This document shows positions 52,223-61,211 of a stretch of DNA of 64,000 nt, piece after piece. Below the pieces are notes generated by a model. It worked only from the letters and a program-made list of their open reading frames with translations, was not told the origin of the DNA and did not search any database. The translations under genes and the position numbers were made by a program. This DNA is from Paenibacillus_E sp042676385 (lineage in GTDB: Bacteria > Bacillota > Bacilli > Paenibacillales > NBRC-103111). Within the stretch, counting starts at the first letter, position 1. Every line of letters starts with the position of its first letter. The stretch is from positions 112,429 through 176,428 of the forward strand of contig NZ_JBHTHA010000052.1 in the NCBI RefSeq assembly GCF_042676385.1, in the 5' to 3' direction.

Positions 52223-53623
52223 TTAAAAACCGAAATATTGTTTGGCGTTGTTATAAGATATGCCCTCAACCAGTTGTTTCAACAGCTCCTCGTCGTTCGG
52301 GAACTCGCCCGCCTCCACCCATTCACCGAAGAGGTTGCATAGAAGTCTACGGAAATACTCGTGCCGCGTATACGATAGGAAGCTTCTCGAATCGGTCAGC
52401 ATGCCAACAAATCGGCCCAGCAAGCCCATATTGGCGAGTGTCTTCAATTGCTGCAGCATGCCGTCTCTCGTATCGTTAAACCACCAGGCCGAACCGAGCT
52501 GGATTTTACCTGGTATGCCGTCGCCTTGGAAGCTGCCCATGAGCGATCCGAGAATATCCTGATCGCGAGGGTTCAGCGAGTAAAGAATCGTTCTCGGAAG
52601 CGCGTCGTCGAGAGCCAGTGCTGATAGCAAACCTGTCAATGCACCAGCCACAGGGCTGTCATTGATCGAATCATAACCGGTATCGGGCCCCAAAACTTGG
52701 AACATTTTTCCATTATTATTTCTGGACGCGTTTATGTGATACTGCATGGCCCAGTCGAGTTTCTTGTAGATGCCGCCCAAAAATAAGAGCGTACATGTCT
52801 TGTATTTTTTCTCGTCCTCTAAACTTACAGAATGACCTTGAAGGGCGCTTTGGAAAATCTGCTCCACTTCTTCTTTGGATGCAGCGGCATAAGGCACATA
52901 ATCCAAGGCATGATCAGATACTTTGCACCCTACAGAAGCAAAAAAGTTAGCTCGATGCTCCAGAGCAGCCAGCAAATCATCATAATTGCGAATCGAAACG
53001 CCAGCTGCCTCTTCCAGCTTTCCGATCCAAGGAAGGAAGGTTGCCCGATTGATTTCAAGCGCTTTGTCCGGGCGAAAGGATGGCAGCACTTGCGTATGGA
53101 AATCTTTGATTTCTTTGATTTTGATATGAAATTCCAGCGAATCAACTGGATCATCGGTTGTGCAGATGACCGTAACTTTTGACATGGTGATCAAATCTCT
53201 GGCCCGCAAATGGCCTTGCGCCAGCTTCGCGTTAACTTTCTCCCAGATGACGGGAGCATTATTGGCATTAATGATTTCATGTACATCAAAAAAACGCCTG
53301 AGCTCCATATGAGACCAGTGGTAAAGCGGGTTGCCGATCGCCATGGGAAGTGTCGCCGCCCACGCCGCGAAGCGATCGTAATCGCTTGCGTTGCCGGTAA
53401 CATACGCCTCTTCCGCCCCATTCGCGCGCATCATTCTCCATTTGTAATGATCGCCATACAGCCAAGCCTCGGTGATCGTATTGAACTGTTTATTTTCATA
53501 GATTTCCTGCGGGCTTAAATGACAATGGTAGTCGATAATCGGTAGATTTTTGGCGACGTTGTGAAACAAATGAACAGCCGTCTCATTCGTAAGCAAAAAA
53601 TTCTCGTCTAGAAACGTTTTCAT
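52223..53623 (-). CDS. uxaC: Glucuronate isomerase
   Basis: Isomerises D-glucuronate to D-fructuronate (and galacturonate to tagaturonate), the first step of hexuronate breakdown. The 466-residue length is normal. Family motifs are PIIDYHCHLSPQEIYENKQF (metal-site region) and MLTDSRSFLSYTRHEYFRRLLCN. ATG at 53623 is preferred, with AAAGGTGG 11 bases upstream. None of the following steps (uxaB, uxuB, uxuA, kdgK, kdgA) is adjacent, so the pathway must be completed elsewhere. Confidence 0.95.
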   Translation of the reverse strand: MKTFLDENFLLTNETAVHLFHNVAKNLPIIDYHCHLSPQEIYENKQFNTITEAWLYGDHYKWRMMRANGAEEAYVTGNASDYDRFAAWAATLPMAIGNPLYHWSHMELRRFFDVHEIINANNAPVIWEKVNAKLAQGHLRARDLITMSKVTVICTTDDPVDSLEFHIKIKEIKDFHTQVLPSFRPDKALEINRATFLPWIGKLEEAAGVSIRNYDDLLAALEHRANFFASVGCKVSDHALDYVPYAAASKEEVEQIFQSALQGHSVSLEDEKKYKTCTLLFLGGIYKKLDWAMQYHINASRNNNGKMFQVLGPDTGYDSINDSPVAGALTGLLSALALDDALPRTILYSLNPRDQDILGSLMGSFQGDGIPGKIQLGSAWWFNDTRDGMLQQLKTLANMGLLGRFVGMLTDSRSFLSYTRHEYFRRLLCNLFGEWVEAGEFPNDEELLKQLVEGISYNNAKQYFGF

Positions 53624-53737
53624 ATAGCAAGATTCCACCTTTCATGAGCTGAATGATCTGCTGTCTATTCTAGACGAGTCCTGCCCAAAAATCTTGTGAT
53701 TTTTTGCTTTCCTTTTGTAAAATATGCAGATATTGAC

Positions 53738-54343
53738 TTAGTCGATCTTCGCTCCATAAGCGCGGGCAAATGCGACCGCTTGCGTCATATCCATTCGCGC
53801 ACCTTTGATATCCAAAGACTTGAAATCGATCCCGTCCAGAATAGCGCCTCGTAAATCCGCTCCAGCCAGCTTCACTTTCCCCATTTGCGCACGTGTCAAA
53901 TCAGCTTGCCTGAGATCGGCCTTCTCCAAGTTGCAACCGTTTAAATCCGCTTCCCGCAAACGAATGCCTGACAAAACCTGCTTCATCAAATTCGCGTTCC
54001 GCAGATTCGTATAGGACCAGTCACCGCCTTGAAGCGTTATGCCATCGAGCAATGCCTCAGCGAAATCGGAGCCGACCATTTTACAATCTACAAATTTGGC
54101 AACGAAAAGATTGGCGCCTTGAAACCGGCAGTTCGTAAAAGCCGAGCCGGTATGCACAGATCCGTTCAGCTGCGCGCCGGTAAAATCACAATCGATAAAA
54201 TGCGAACCCATTGTATAGATTTCTTCCAAATGAGTGCCCCGGAACCGGCATCGCGTAAACGTACAATTACGCAATTCGCCGTCCCTTTGATCGGCATGAC
54301 TAAAATCCTGTTCTACATATTCTTGATCGGTATATGAGTACAT
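53738..54343 (-). CDS. Pentapeptide-repeat protein
   Basis: A 201-residue protein made largely of A(D/N)LXX-type pentapeptides, for example NCTFTRCRFRGTHLEE, ADLNGCNLEKADLRQADLTRAQ and LAGADLRGAILDG. It should fold as a right-handed quadrilateral beta-helix. The ATG at 54343, with AGGAG 8 bases upstream, is preferred over the longer frame. Length is close to Qnr/McbG proteins, which protect gyrase by mimicking DNA, but no specific match is claimed. No signal peptide. Confidence 0.85.
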   Translation of the reverse strand: MYSYTDQEYVEQDFSHADQRDGELRNCTFTRCRFRGTHLEEIYTMGSHFIDCDFTGAQLNGSVHTGSAFTNCRFQGANLFVAKFVDCKMVGSDFAEALLDGITLQGGDWSYTNLRNANLMKQVLSGIRLREADLNGCNLEKADLRQADLTRAQMGKVKLAGADLRGAILDGIDFKSLDIKGARMDMTQAVAFARAYGAKID

Positions 54344-54430
54344 ACTTGCATCTCCTAACAGCCATTTATCAATAGCGAAATTCATAGTCATATTGTATAT
54401 GAAAGGAGACAGATTATGAAGTTTCGGAGA

Positions 54431-54460
54431 AAAACAAAAAAGCCAGCACTAGGCTGGCCG
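54431..54460 (-). terminator. Terminator of the decarboxylase-chemoreceptor operon
   Basis: On the minus strand GCCAGC and GCTGGC enclose a 5-base loop and are followed by TTTTTTG. It lies about 20 bases after the chemoreceptor stop. Confidence 0.85.
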
Positions 54461-54477
54461 TCTCAATTGAACGAAGT

Positions 54478-56220
54478 TTATTCTGAAATTTTAAAGTTTT
54501 GCACGGAAGTTTGCAAGTTCACAGCCATATCGGATAATTGGCGTATAGCTGCAGTAATCTCCTGAATGGAAGCACTTTGCTCTTGCGCTGCGGCAGCTAC
54601 TTCCTCATAACCTGCGGATTGTTCCTCCGTGATTCCGGATATTTTTTGCATCGCGTTGGAGATGGTCACAAAGGATCTTTCCGCTTTTTCTAACGAATTC
54701 AGCAGGTGATCCGTCCGACTGGAAAATACGGAAATACCATTAAATATAACTTTAAAATTCTCATAGGTTTCATTGATCCAGGTTTGCCCCTGCTCTACCG
54801 CCCGATTTCCCTGAAGAACACTTTCCATAACTAGCTGACTGTCATTTTGCGTACTGGAAACGAGCTCGGTGATCGAGCTTGCGGCATTCGTCGATTGTTC
54901 CGCCAGCTTCTTCACTTCGCCGGCAACAACGGCAAAACCTTTGCCTTGTTCACCCACGCGTGCCGCTTCAATAGAAGCGTTAAGGGCAAGCAAGTTCGTT
55001 TGCTGGGCAATCTCGGTAATGATATGAATAATTTCACCGATTTCTTTCGAGCGGTTCCCAAGCTGCCCGGCGGCTTCTTGCGAATTTTTCATTTCTTTTT
55101 GAATCACGTTCATTTGATGCAACGTTTTTTCAACGAGCTGTTGGCCCTCTACAGATTGCGCGCCGACTTGATGAGCCATAGTCTGCATCTCTTTGACTTC
55201 GGTGGTTACCTCTACCAATTCGTTATTAATATCGATGATCGAAGCCGTGCTATCTGAAATCGAAGAAACGACCTCAGCGACGCCTTCGTTCATGCTGTTC
55301 ATGGATACGGCCACTTGCCCTGCGCTGGAGCTCGACTCATCCGCGGACTGGTACAATTGCACGCTGGTATTGGTGATCAGATTGGATGAAGAAAATATTT
55401 GACGGATAAGGGACTCCAAGCTGTGCCTCATCTCGCTAAATGCATTCGCCAATTTACCGATCTCGTCGACACGCTGAATAGAAACTTGTGCAGACAAATC
55501 TCCGGCAGCAACCTTTTCGGTCACACGCATCAGTTGGACGACCGGTTTCGTCACGCTGCGGCTAATCAAGTATGCGATTAGAGAACCGATGACCAGAACA
55601 ATGAAGGTGATCATAAAAGTCGTCCACAACAGATCTTGCTTTGTTTTGGGAACGACCGAGGCATCCAAATCGATGCCGATAATTCCGATATTTTCATTTT
55701 TACTGTTTTTCAACGGAACAAAGATGGATTTATGTACGCCGTATTCATCCTTATAGATGCTGCTGATCGTAGGTTTATTATCCTTAATCGTTGCGTTCAT
55801 CTCAGGCGTAAAAGGATAATCGGTACCGAAATCGTCATCAACTCCGGTTAATATGACAATTTGCTCTTTGTTTTGAGCTTTTTTCAACACATACACGTTC
55901 TCGAGTGAATCTTCTTTTTTAAACTGCTCGAATTGTTGTTTGATTTTCGTATAGGCCGGATTATCTTTTCCGGTAATTCCATCAGCCCGGTCAGGTATGG
56001 AAGCCATGTATTTCGAAACGTTTTGAATATTGGACGTTAATCTGAGGACGAACTGATCCTCAAGCTTGGTTGTTAGTTTTTGGCTAACCATGTATCCGGA
56101 CAAGGAAAATGCCGCGCAAATAAACAAGAGCAGGAGTAAAATACTGCCCGTCATTTTAACCGCGATACGTTCCCGGAACCAGTTGATCATTTTCATTGGA
56201 GCCTGCTTTGCCACTTTCAT
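54478..56220 (-). CDS. Methyl-accepting chemotaxis protein with Cache-type sensor
   Basis: A 580-residue membrane chemoreceptor. A short cytoplasmic N-terminus is followed by helix 1 (MTGSILLLLLFICAAFSL), an extracellular Cache-like sensor of about 150 residues (VYVLKKAQNKEQIV through SIFVPLKNSKNENIGIIGIDLD), helix 2 (FMITFIVLVIGSLIAYLI), HAMP and the signalling coil with tip ALNASIEAARVGEQGKGFAV. Its ATG directly abuts the decarboxylase stop and lies 3 bases after GGGAGG; the GTG two codons later has better spacing (9). It is the second gene of an operon controlled by a c-di-GMP riboswitch, and it may sense the decarboxylase substrate or product. Confidence 0.93.
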   Translation of the reverse strand: MKVAKQAPMKMINWFRERIAVKMTGSILLLLLFICAAFSLSGYMVSQKLTTKLEDQFVLRLTSNIQNVSKYMASIPDRADGITGKDNPAYTKIKQQFEQFKKEDSLENVYVLKKAQNKEQIVILTGVDDDFGTDYPFTPEMNATIKDNKPTISSIYKDEYGVHKSIFVPLKNSKNENIGIIGIDLDASVVPKTKQDLLWTTFMITFIVLVIGSLIAYLISRSVTKPVVQLMRVTEKVAAGDLSAQVSIQRVDEIGKLANAFSEMRHSLESLIRQIFSSSNLITNTSVQLYQSADESSSSAGQVAVSMNSMNEGVAEVVSSISDSTASIIDINNELVEVTTEVKEMQTMAHQVGAQSVEGQQLVEKTLHQMNVIQKEMKNSQEAAGQLGNRSKEIGEIIHIITEIAQQTNLLALNASIEAARVGEQGKGFAVVAGEVKKLAEQSTNAASSITELVSSTQNDSQLVMESVLQGNRAVEQGQTWINETYENFKVIFNGISVFSSRTDHLLNSLEKAERSFVTISNAMQKISGITEEQSAGYEEVAAAAQEQSASIQEITAAIRQLSDMAVNLQTSVQNFKISE

Positions 56221-57891
56221 TTACCTCCCGCTCAAAATCGTTGATTCATAATGCTTTTCGTAGACTTGCGCTACGGTTTCTTTCAAATATTGAACAATTT
56301 CAGGCACGTGCTTGGTCTCTGTATAAGGAGAAATAATAAAAATCTTAGACGCGTATAAAGGAACCAAGCCGCCGTCTTTCGTCTGAACCATGAGATGCTT
56401 CTTGGTGTCGCCGAAGAAGATACGATCGCGATGATCCCCAAGCATTTCAAACAGTCGTTCGTTAAATTTGTTGCTCCGTTCGATTTCCAGACGGGTACAC
56501 ATGCCCTTCATTTCCGCCTGGAAGCCAGGACTGCCCTCCGGATATATACGAAATAAAGTGATGATGCCAGGGTTGTCACCATTGACGATTTCGGCTTGTG
56601 GGATTTCCCATTTCAACGCTTCCCTGAAAGCGAGATTAACCTCAACGAATTGCGCCAGCAATCGCTGATACCCTTGAATGCCGAAGGCAAGCAAAGCACC
56701 ATAAATACTAATAGAACTCGCCATGCGCGAACACTCCAACGTATATCCGGTATGGTATTGCCCATATCCGCGGTGTCCGACATAAGGCGTTTCATCCGGA
56801 TGCAAATCGACGAGCGTTAAATCGGCGGCATCCTTAAGCAGAAATAAGCTTGTCACATAAGGAGTTTGACCTAACTTTTGGAAATCGAAGCAAAGGGAAT
56901 CGGCCAGTTTCAAATGTATCATCTTGCGTTGGATGGACTTTAGCGCTTGAACAACATCCGACTTAAACTCAAGTGGATTTGCAGTGAAGTCATAGTCGTT
57001 AAAGAAAGCGAAAAAACCGCCTAAAGCAGAATCTGCATGAATATGAGGTCTGGATAAGCCATGATGAGCGGCTACCTGCTCGGCCATAGCGTAAATTTGC
57101 CCTACATCGTCAATACCCATTGCGTCTGTCGTTCCGGTAGTAGCAACGATATAAATCGGAATTCCGCCGTTTGCAATAACTTCTTTCATTTTGTTGCGCA
57201 GATCGTCCACATCCATGGAACTGTCTGCATGCGTACGGACCCTTATCAATCTATCACTGCCTATGCCTGAAGCTTCCATAGATTTATATAAACTATAATG
57301 CGCGGCATCGGAACAAAAAGCGTACAAATTGTTGGGAACGCCTTTTTGCAACGCGTCCGGAACAAATTTGGCAATCGCAATCCGCAGACCGGAGAATACG
57401 GCTCCTTGTCCGCCCCAAGTCGTATAACCGCCGCTTTTCAGCGAATCGTACCCGATTAATTTGGACATCATGCTGATAACCCTTACTTCCGCTTCGGCTC
57501 CAGCGGGGCCATACACATCCCATAAATTATTGCCATTCACCATAAAAGCTGCAATCATGCCCATAATCCCAGGGATGCTTGCCATCGGCAAAATATTCGT
57601 TAGAAAATATTTAGAATGATAAGGATGATCATGCAGCAATTTCAATAACTCGGAATTGACATCCTCTAATGGAACGCTGCCGTTTGGAATCGCACTATTT
57701 CGAATGAGGTCATTGTAAAAATTTCCACTTCGATTTTTATGACCCTTGAGATTCACGCCATCCGGGTTTTTGAGCTCATCTACGCCCCTAACGATTTGTT
57801 CAATGAGCTGTAAAAACATTTGACGCGTTTGTTGATTTCCATCCTCACTGGGAAACAATTGCTGTACATTCGTCAGTCTCTTCTCTCTCAT
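56221..57891 (-). CDS. PLP-dependent group II amino acid decarboxylase
   Basis: The 556-residue enzyme has the glutamate/tyrosine decarboxylase fold: ring-stacking His in SDAAHYS (198), the pyridine-binding Asp in HADSALGG (Asp287) and the cofactor Lys in SLCFDFQKLGQTPY (Lys339). The Lys motif resembles that of the large tyrosine decarboxylase group (DPHKLGYIPY) more than GadB. Substrate cannot be fixed; aromatic or acidic amino acids are possible. It is the first gene behind a c-di-GMP-I riboswitch and terminator and abuts a chemoreceptor gene. No amino acid antiporter is adjacent, which argues against a classical acid-resistance module. Confidence 0.88.
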   Translation of the reverse strand: MREKRLTNVQQLFPSEDGNQQTRQMFLQLIEQIVRGVDELKNPDGVNLKGHKNRSGNFYNDLIRNSAIPNGSVPLEDVNSELLKLLHDHPYHSKYFLTNILPMASIPGIMGMIAAFMVNGNNLWDVYGPAGAEAEVRVISMMSKLIGYDSLKSGGYTTWGGQGAVFSGLRIAIAKFVPDALQKGVPNNLYAFCSDAAHYSLYKSMEASGIGSDRLIRVRTHADSSMDVDDLRNKMKEVIANGGIPIYIVATTGTTDAMGIDDVGQIYAMAEQVAAHHGLSRPHIHADSALGGFFAFFNDYDFTANPLEFKSDVVQALKSIQRKMIHLKLADSLCFDFQKLGQTPYVTSLFLLKDAADLTLVDLHPDETPYVGHRGYGQYHTGYTLECSRMASSISIYGALLAFGIQGYQRLLAQFVEVNLAFREALKWEIPQAEIVNGDNPGIITLFRIYPEGSPGFQAEMKGMCTRLEIERSNKFNERLFEMLGDHRDRIFFGDTKKHLMVQTKDGGLVPLYASKIFIISPYTETKHVPEIVQYLKETVAQVYEKHYESTILSGR

Positions 57892-57935
57892 ATTTTTCTC
57901 TCCTATCGATTGAGTTCGTCGTATGTAAACATCAC

Positions 57936-57971
57936 AAAAAGGCGAACATGGATGTTAGCCCATATTTCGCC
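57936..57971 (-). terminator. Intrinsic terminator forming the riboswitch expression platform
   Basis: On the minus strand GGCGAAATATGG and CCATGTTCGCC form a hairpin followed by TTTTTG. It lies between the aptamer and the decarboxylase ATG. GCAATTGGC (57969-57977), overlapping the 5' side of this stem, is complementary to the aptamer's 3' strand GCCAGTTGC (57984-57992) with one wobble pair. That gives a mutually exclusive antiterminator. Confidence 0.8.
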
Positions 57972-57979
57972 AATTGCTG

Positions 57980-58061
57980 AAGTGCAACTGGCTGACATAT
58001 CCTTGTAGGATGTAGTCCCTCTAGCTTTGCGTCCCCATTTTTCAATAGGTTTGCCATTATT
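57980..58061 (-). ncRNA. Cyclic di-GMP-I (GEMM) riboswitch aptamer
   Basis: On the minus strand the class I consensus landmarks occur in order. GGCAAACC is at 58055-58048. A GAAA tetraloop stem (CTATT-GAAA-AATGG) follows. GGGACGCAAAGC is at 58035-58024. Then come the tetraloop-receptor arm with CATCC/GGATATG and finally TATGTCAGCC at 57999-57990 and GTTGC closing P1. The terminator follows within 10 bases of the aptamer. The predicted logic is OFF: ligand stabilises P1, frees GCAATTGGC and lets the terminator form. It controls the decarboxylase and the chemoreceptor. Confidence 0.93.
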
Positions 58062-58233
58062 AACTTGTCAGTGAATATTTTTCAACGACAGTAATCGACA
58101 TACAAAACTTTACAATTTCATACACAAGAATAGAGTATAGTACAGTCGTATGAATAAAACAACACATTTTTCCAATATTGTTTGTTAAGTTTTAATGCAG
58201 TCATGATATGACTTTTTTAACAAAAGACGAATG

Positions 58234-58267
58234 AAACCCCTTCCACATGGATAATAGAAGGGGTTTT
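58234..58267. terminator. Terminator downstream of the VanW gene
   Basis: AAACCCCTTC and GAAGGGGTTT form a perfect 10-bp stem with a 14-base loop, 20 bases after the VanW-type stop. The T tract is short on both strands. Confidence 0.65.
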
Positions 58268-58286
58268 GTCCTTATATGCGTGATCG

Positions 58287-59225
58287 TTAAGGAACCGGAA
58301 CTCCCACGTCCGTACCGGCTTGAATCTCCTCAGGCAGCGCTTCAGAGGCGCTGGGTACATGCCGCGGCTTGAAATTTACGACATCGGAGGAGGAGATCGT
58401 AATGTACACCCTGCCCGGTGAGGCTTGAGCCCTAATCAAAATAGGTTGATTGTAATTGTTGGTGAAGCTGAAATCCGGTCCGCCCCAATTCACGGTAGCA
58501 TCCCGCCCAGGTGGAACGTACGGTACGGACCTGCTATGCGAATATCGTTCCACGATTTTCAGACCGGCACGGTCTACCGCGTTGAAAAGAGTCGACGAAA
58601 TCTGACAAATTCCGCCGCCTATGCCTTCGGAAAATTCGCCTCTGACAATGACTTTGGCTAGTTTATAGCCTTTTGCCGGTGTTCGAACGCCTACCACACG
58701 ATTAAAGGAGAATGTTTCCCCGGGATAAATCACGACATTGTTAATCGCATTCGCAGCCAGCTTCATATTATGATAGCGATTATTGTTATTCGAATTAAAG
58801 TAAGTGACGTAATATCCGATCGACTGTACGCGTATTGTTGCAAGCAACTCACTGTCCACTTTGGGATAGATGGCTGACACAGGAGCTGTCATTTTCTTGG
58901 ATTGTTGATTATAAAAAGTATCGTAGAACTCCTTTCGGAAGGCTTGACGATTCAGTTTTGCACCTGAAACTTCCTTCACGATGGCTCCACTTTCATTAAT
59001 GGTGGCGTTTACGGGCGCCCGGAATATCTTTTTTTCGACGTCCTTGACTAGCACGTCTAATTTCTCCTCGTCAACCAGAGGCACATCGATAAATGGAAGC
59101 GAATAATCCGTGCGGTTCACATTCTTGATGCATTGTCCGTTCCGGTCGATGCATAGATCATCTTGCAAGTGATTCGGCTGAAGTAATAAAAATAGTCCAG
59201 CAATCCAACCATAACCCATAAACAA
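58287..59225 (-). CDS. VanW-family protein (YoaR type)
   Basis: About 312 residues with an N-terminal membrane or signal helix (YGWIAGLFLLLQ) and a peptidoglycan-binding-4-like middle part. The VanW domain is clear: VVIYPGETFSFNRVVG, IVRGEFSEGIGGGICQISSTLFNAV and YSHSRSVPYVPPGRDATVNWGGPDFSFTN spans. VanW domains occur in cell-envelope proteins; their biochemical role is not settled. No G5 domain is attached. A TTG at 59225, 8 bases after AGGAG, is the likely start; the ATG at 59231 is too close to it. Confidence 0.88.
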   Translation of the reverse strand: MFMGYGWIAGLFLLLQPNHLQDDLCIDRNGQCIKNVNRTDYSLPFIDVPLVDEEKLDVLVKDVEKKIFRAPVNATINESGAIVKEVSGAKLNRQAFRKEFYDTFYNQQSKKMTAPVSAIYPKVDSELLATIRVQSIGYYVTYFNSNNNNRYHNMKLAANAINNVVIYPGETFSFNRVVGVRTPAKGYKLAKVIVRGEFSEGIGGGICQISSTLFNAVDRAGLKIVERYSHSRSVPYVPPGRDATVNWGGPDFSFTNNYNQPILIRAQASPGRVYITISSSDVVNFKPRHVPSASEALPEEIQAGTDVGVPVP

Positions 59226-59314
59226 GCACATCTCTCCTATTCTTATCCAGGCTTGTACTAAATCCTAAATGGTAGTATATCCAATCTTTGTAATTTCCAC
59301 TAAAAAAGACAACT

Positions 59315-59350
59315 CAAAGAGCCCCTTCTACGATGAGAAAGGGCTCTTGA
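59315..59350 (-). terminator. Hairpin downstream of the isomerase/epimerase gene
   Basis: On the minus strand AAGAGCCCTTTCT and AGAAGGGGCTCTT pair with one bulge; the T-rich part comes only 14 bases later, so termination may be weak. It lies 13 bases after the gene's stop. Confidence 0.55.
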
Positions 59351-59362
59351 TCTAAGTAGGCG

Positions 59363-60247
59363 CTATATGATGATTTCCCTCCATAACGCTCGGGCGCGAT
59401 CTGCGAAAAGCAGCGATTGCGACCATCGGTCGCTGCATTCATGCTGCCGGTTCGCATATTCATCCGTTGTGATCGCATAAGGTGCAGGGCCTAACTCGCA
59501 TACAAAAGAGAACACGTCACCCGGTTTGGCGGCACTCCGCCAGTTACGCATGCCGCTTTGCCACCAGTGTTCAAAGTGGGGCATCATCGGATGTTCCCCT
59601 CTTTCTCCGACGTTCACCTGAACTTGCTCGCCATTGGACACTCTTGCATGAATACTGGCCGTGCGGGTGAGCAGGGTTTGCAGTAAGTTCTCGGCTTCCG
59701 GTCTAACGGTATGCATCTCGCCAGCGACGACATAATGGGAGAAATCAATCGTCAGCCGCAGATCGTCCAACCGGTTGATATATTGAACGGTTCGCAGCAG
59801 ATCTTGGGTGATCGTACCCCGATGTGTCTCGATGAACACCGGGATTCCTGCATGTTGGGATACGCTGAGCAGCTCAAGAAGCAGCGCTTCCGCCGGTTGA
59901 TCGGTCAGAAATGGCGTTAACACCTGGGCGTTAATGAAGGAGACAGGTCCGTAATTTTTTACGTTTTCGATAAATTGTTGCAGGTCTTGCGCGGTTCGCG
60001 GGTAGGCATTCACACTAAACGACAAGCCGTAATGATCCAGCATCCGCCGCCACGCCGCCGCTTCCTCAGGCGGGGGAACGAAGCCGTTAATTCCGTCAAA
60101 ACCCGCTTCCGCGATGTGACGGAATTTCTCCTCAAGGCTCCATTCCCGGCCATGTTCGCCCAATCCATTCATCGCCCACCATGACATCTGGACGTCCAGC
60201 TTTGCTTCCACAGCGTTAATGGGGGTAGACCACTTCGAATTCGTCAC
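59363..60247 (-). CDS. TIM-barrel sugar-phosphate isomerase/epimerase-like protein
   Basis: A xylose-isomerase-like TIM barrel of about 294 residues. Candidate metal ligands are Glu in PVFIETHRGTITQD, Asp and His in LTIDFSHYVVAGE, His in SIHARVSNGEQ and Glu in FVCELGP. The start is GTG at 60247, 8 bases after GGAGG; the frame is open further upstream, but that part overlaps the preceding dioxygenase gene. The overlap of 32 bases with that gene indicates coupled translation. Family members isomerise or cleave sugars and inositol derivatives; substrate unknown. Confidence 0.82.
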   Translation of the reverse strand: MTNSKWSTPINAVEAKLDVQMSWWAMNGLGEHGREWSLEEKFRHIAEAGFDGINGFVPPPEEAAAWRRMLDHYGLSFSVNAYPRTAQDLQQFIENVKNYGPVSFINAQVLTPFLTDQPAEALLLELLSVSQHAGIPVFIETHRGTITQDLLRTVQYINRLDDLRLTIDFSHYVVAGEMHTVRPEAENLLQTLLTRTASIHARVSNGEQVQVNVGERGEHPMMPHFEHWWQSGMRNWRSAAKPGDVFSFVCELGPAPYAITTDEYANRQHECSDRWSQSLLFADRARALWREIII

Positions 60248-61028
60248 CGCATGGACCTCCATTCGGATTAATTGCCAGGTCGACGGGAACGCCGTCTTGT
60301 CGATACAAGGGACGGTAGTGGTTGCTAATATGAGTCGCCGAAGCATTGGCATAATGGCAAATAAACGCCCGGCGGAATCGGTCCTTCGACTTATTCCGGT
60401 ACGACCCGTGAATAAGGTTCCCGTTGAAAAACAGCACATCGCCTCGCTCCATGATGGCTGGTATGGCTTTTTCATCTTTCGGCGGCTTCACATAATGCGT
60501 CGTAAACGACTCTTTTGAATCTGCCGTATCGGGACAGGAGATGTCCAATTGATTCGTTTTCGGCACAACGAGCAATCCGCCGTTTTCTTCATCGGCTGCA
60601 TCAATAGCGGTCCAAGCGGCTATACAATTGCCCGGTTCCACCTGCAGGTAAAAATTATCCTGGTGCAACGCTTGGCCGCGCGAACCCGGCGGTTTGTAAT
60701 AAAACATACTTTGCGCGGCAAGCGCTTCTTCATCATACAAATCTGCTAGCACTTCCATAACAGGCGCATGAAGCATATACTTTTTCGCCGTTTCGTCAAA
60801 ACGGTGCGGATGCATCACGCGCGGATATCGTTTGAGCGGATCGACCACTGTGTCTGCTTGCAGGTCCGGTTCGAAGTAACCAGGTACCGTCCGGTGGCTG
60901 ATCACTTCAAAAGTCTCGTCAATCTCGGCCAAATTCTGTTCGGAAAACAAGCCTTTGACGATGAGATAGCCTTCTGTTTCAAACTGATGTTTTTGTTCTT
61001 CGGTAAGCCTGCGCAATGGCTGCGTCAT
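60216..61028 (-). CDS. PhyH-type Fe(II)/2-oxoglutarate dioxygenase
   Basis: The 270-residue protein resembles the phytanoyl-CoA dioxygenase family. The iron site is visible as His122-x-Asp124 in LHQDNFYL and His207 in LIHGSYRN, with an Arg in the DRFRRAF stretch likely binding 2-oxoglutarate. Start at ATG 61028 with GGGAGG 7 bases upstream. It is the first gene of a two-gene operon with a TIM-barrel isomerase, divergent from an AraC-type regulator. The small-molecule substrate is unknown; bacterial relatives hydroxylate amino acids, natural products and ectoine. Confidence 0.9.
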   Translation of the reverse strand: MTQPLRRLTEEQKHQFETEGYLIVKGLFSEQNLAEIDETFEVISHRTVPGYFEPDLQADTVVDPLKRYPRVMHPHRFDETAKKYMLHAPVMEVLADLYDEEALAAQSMFYYKPPGSRGQALHQDNFYLQVEPGNCIAAWTAIDAADEENGGLLVVPKTNQLDISCPDTADSKESFTTHYVKPPKDEKAIPAIMERGDVLFFNGNLIHGSYRNKSKDRFRRAFICHYANASATHISNHYRPLYRQDGVPVDLAINPNGGPCGDEFEVVYPH

Positions 61029-61211
61029 GTGAATTCCTCCCATAATGAACAATCATGTTTCCTGTAACTTAAGCATAAAGAAATTCCCCGTCTTAAAGAA
61101 GTAACGATGATGCTAATTACTCACACAATCCTGCTATTTTGTTGCTAGAGCTGATGGTTATCCGATATGATGTTAATAAAATAATAGGGTATGGATGATG
61201 GAGGAATTAGA

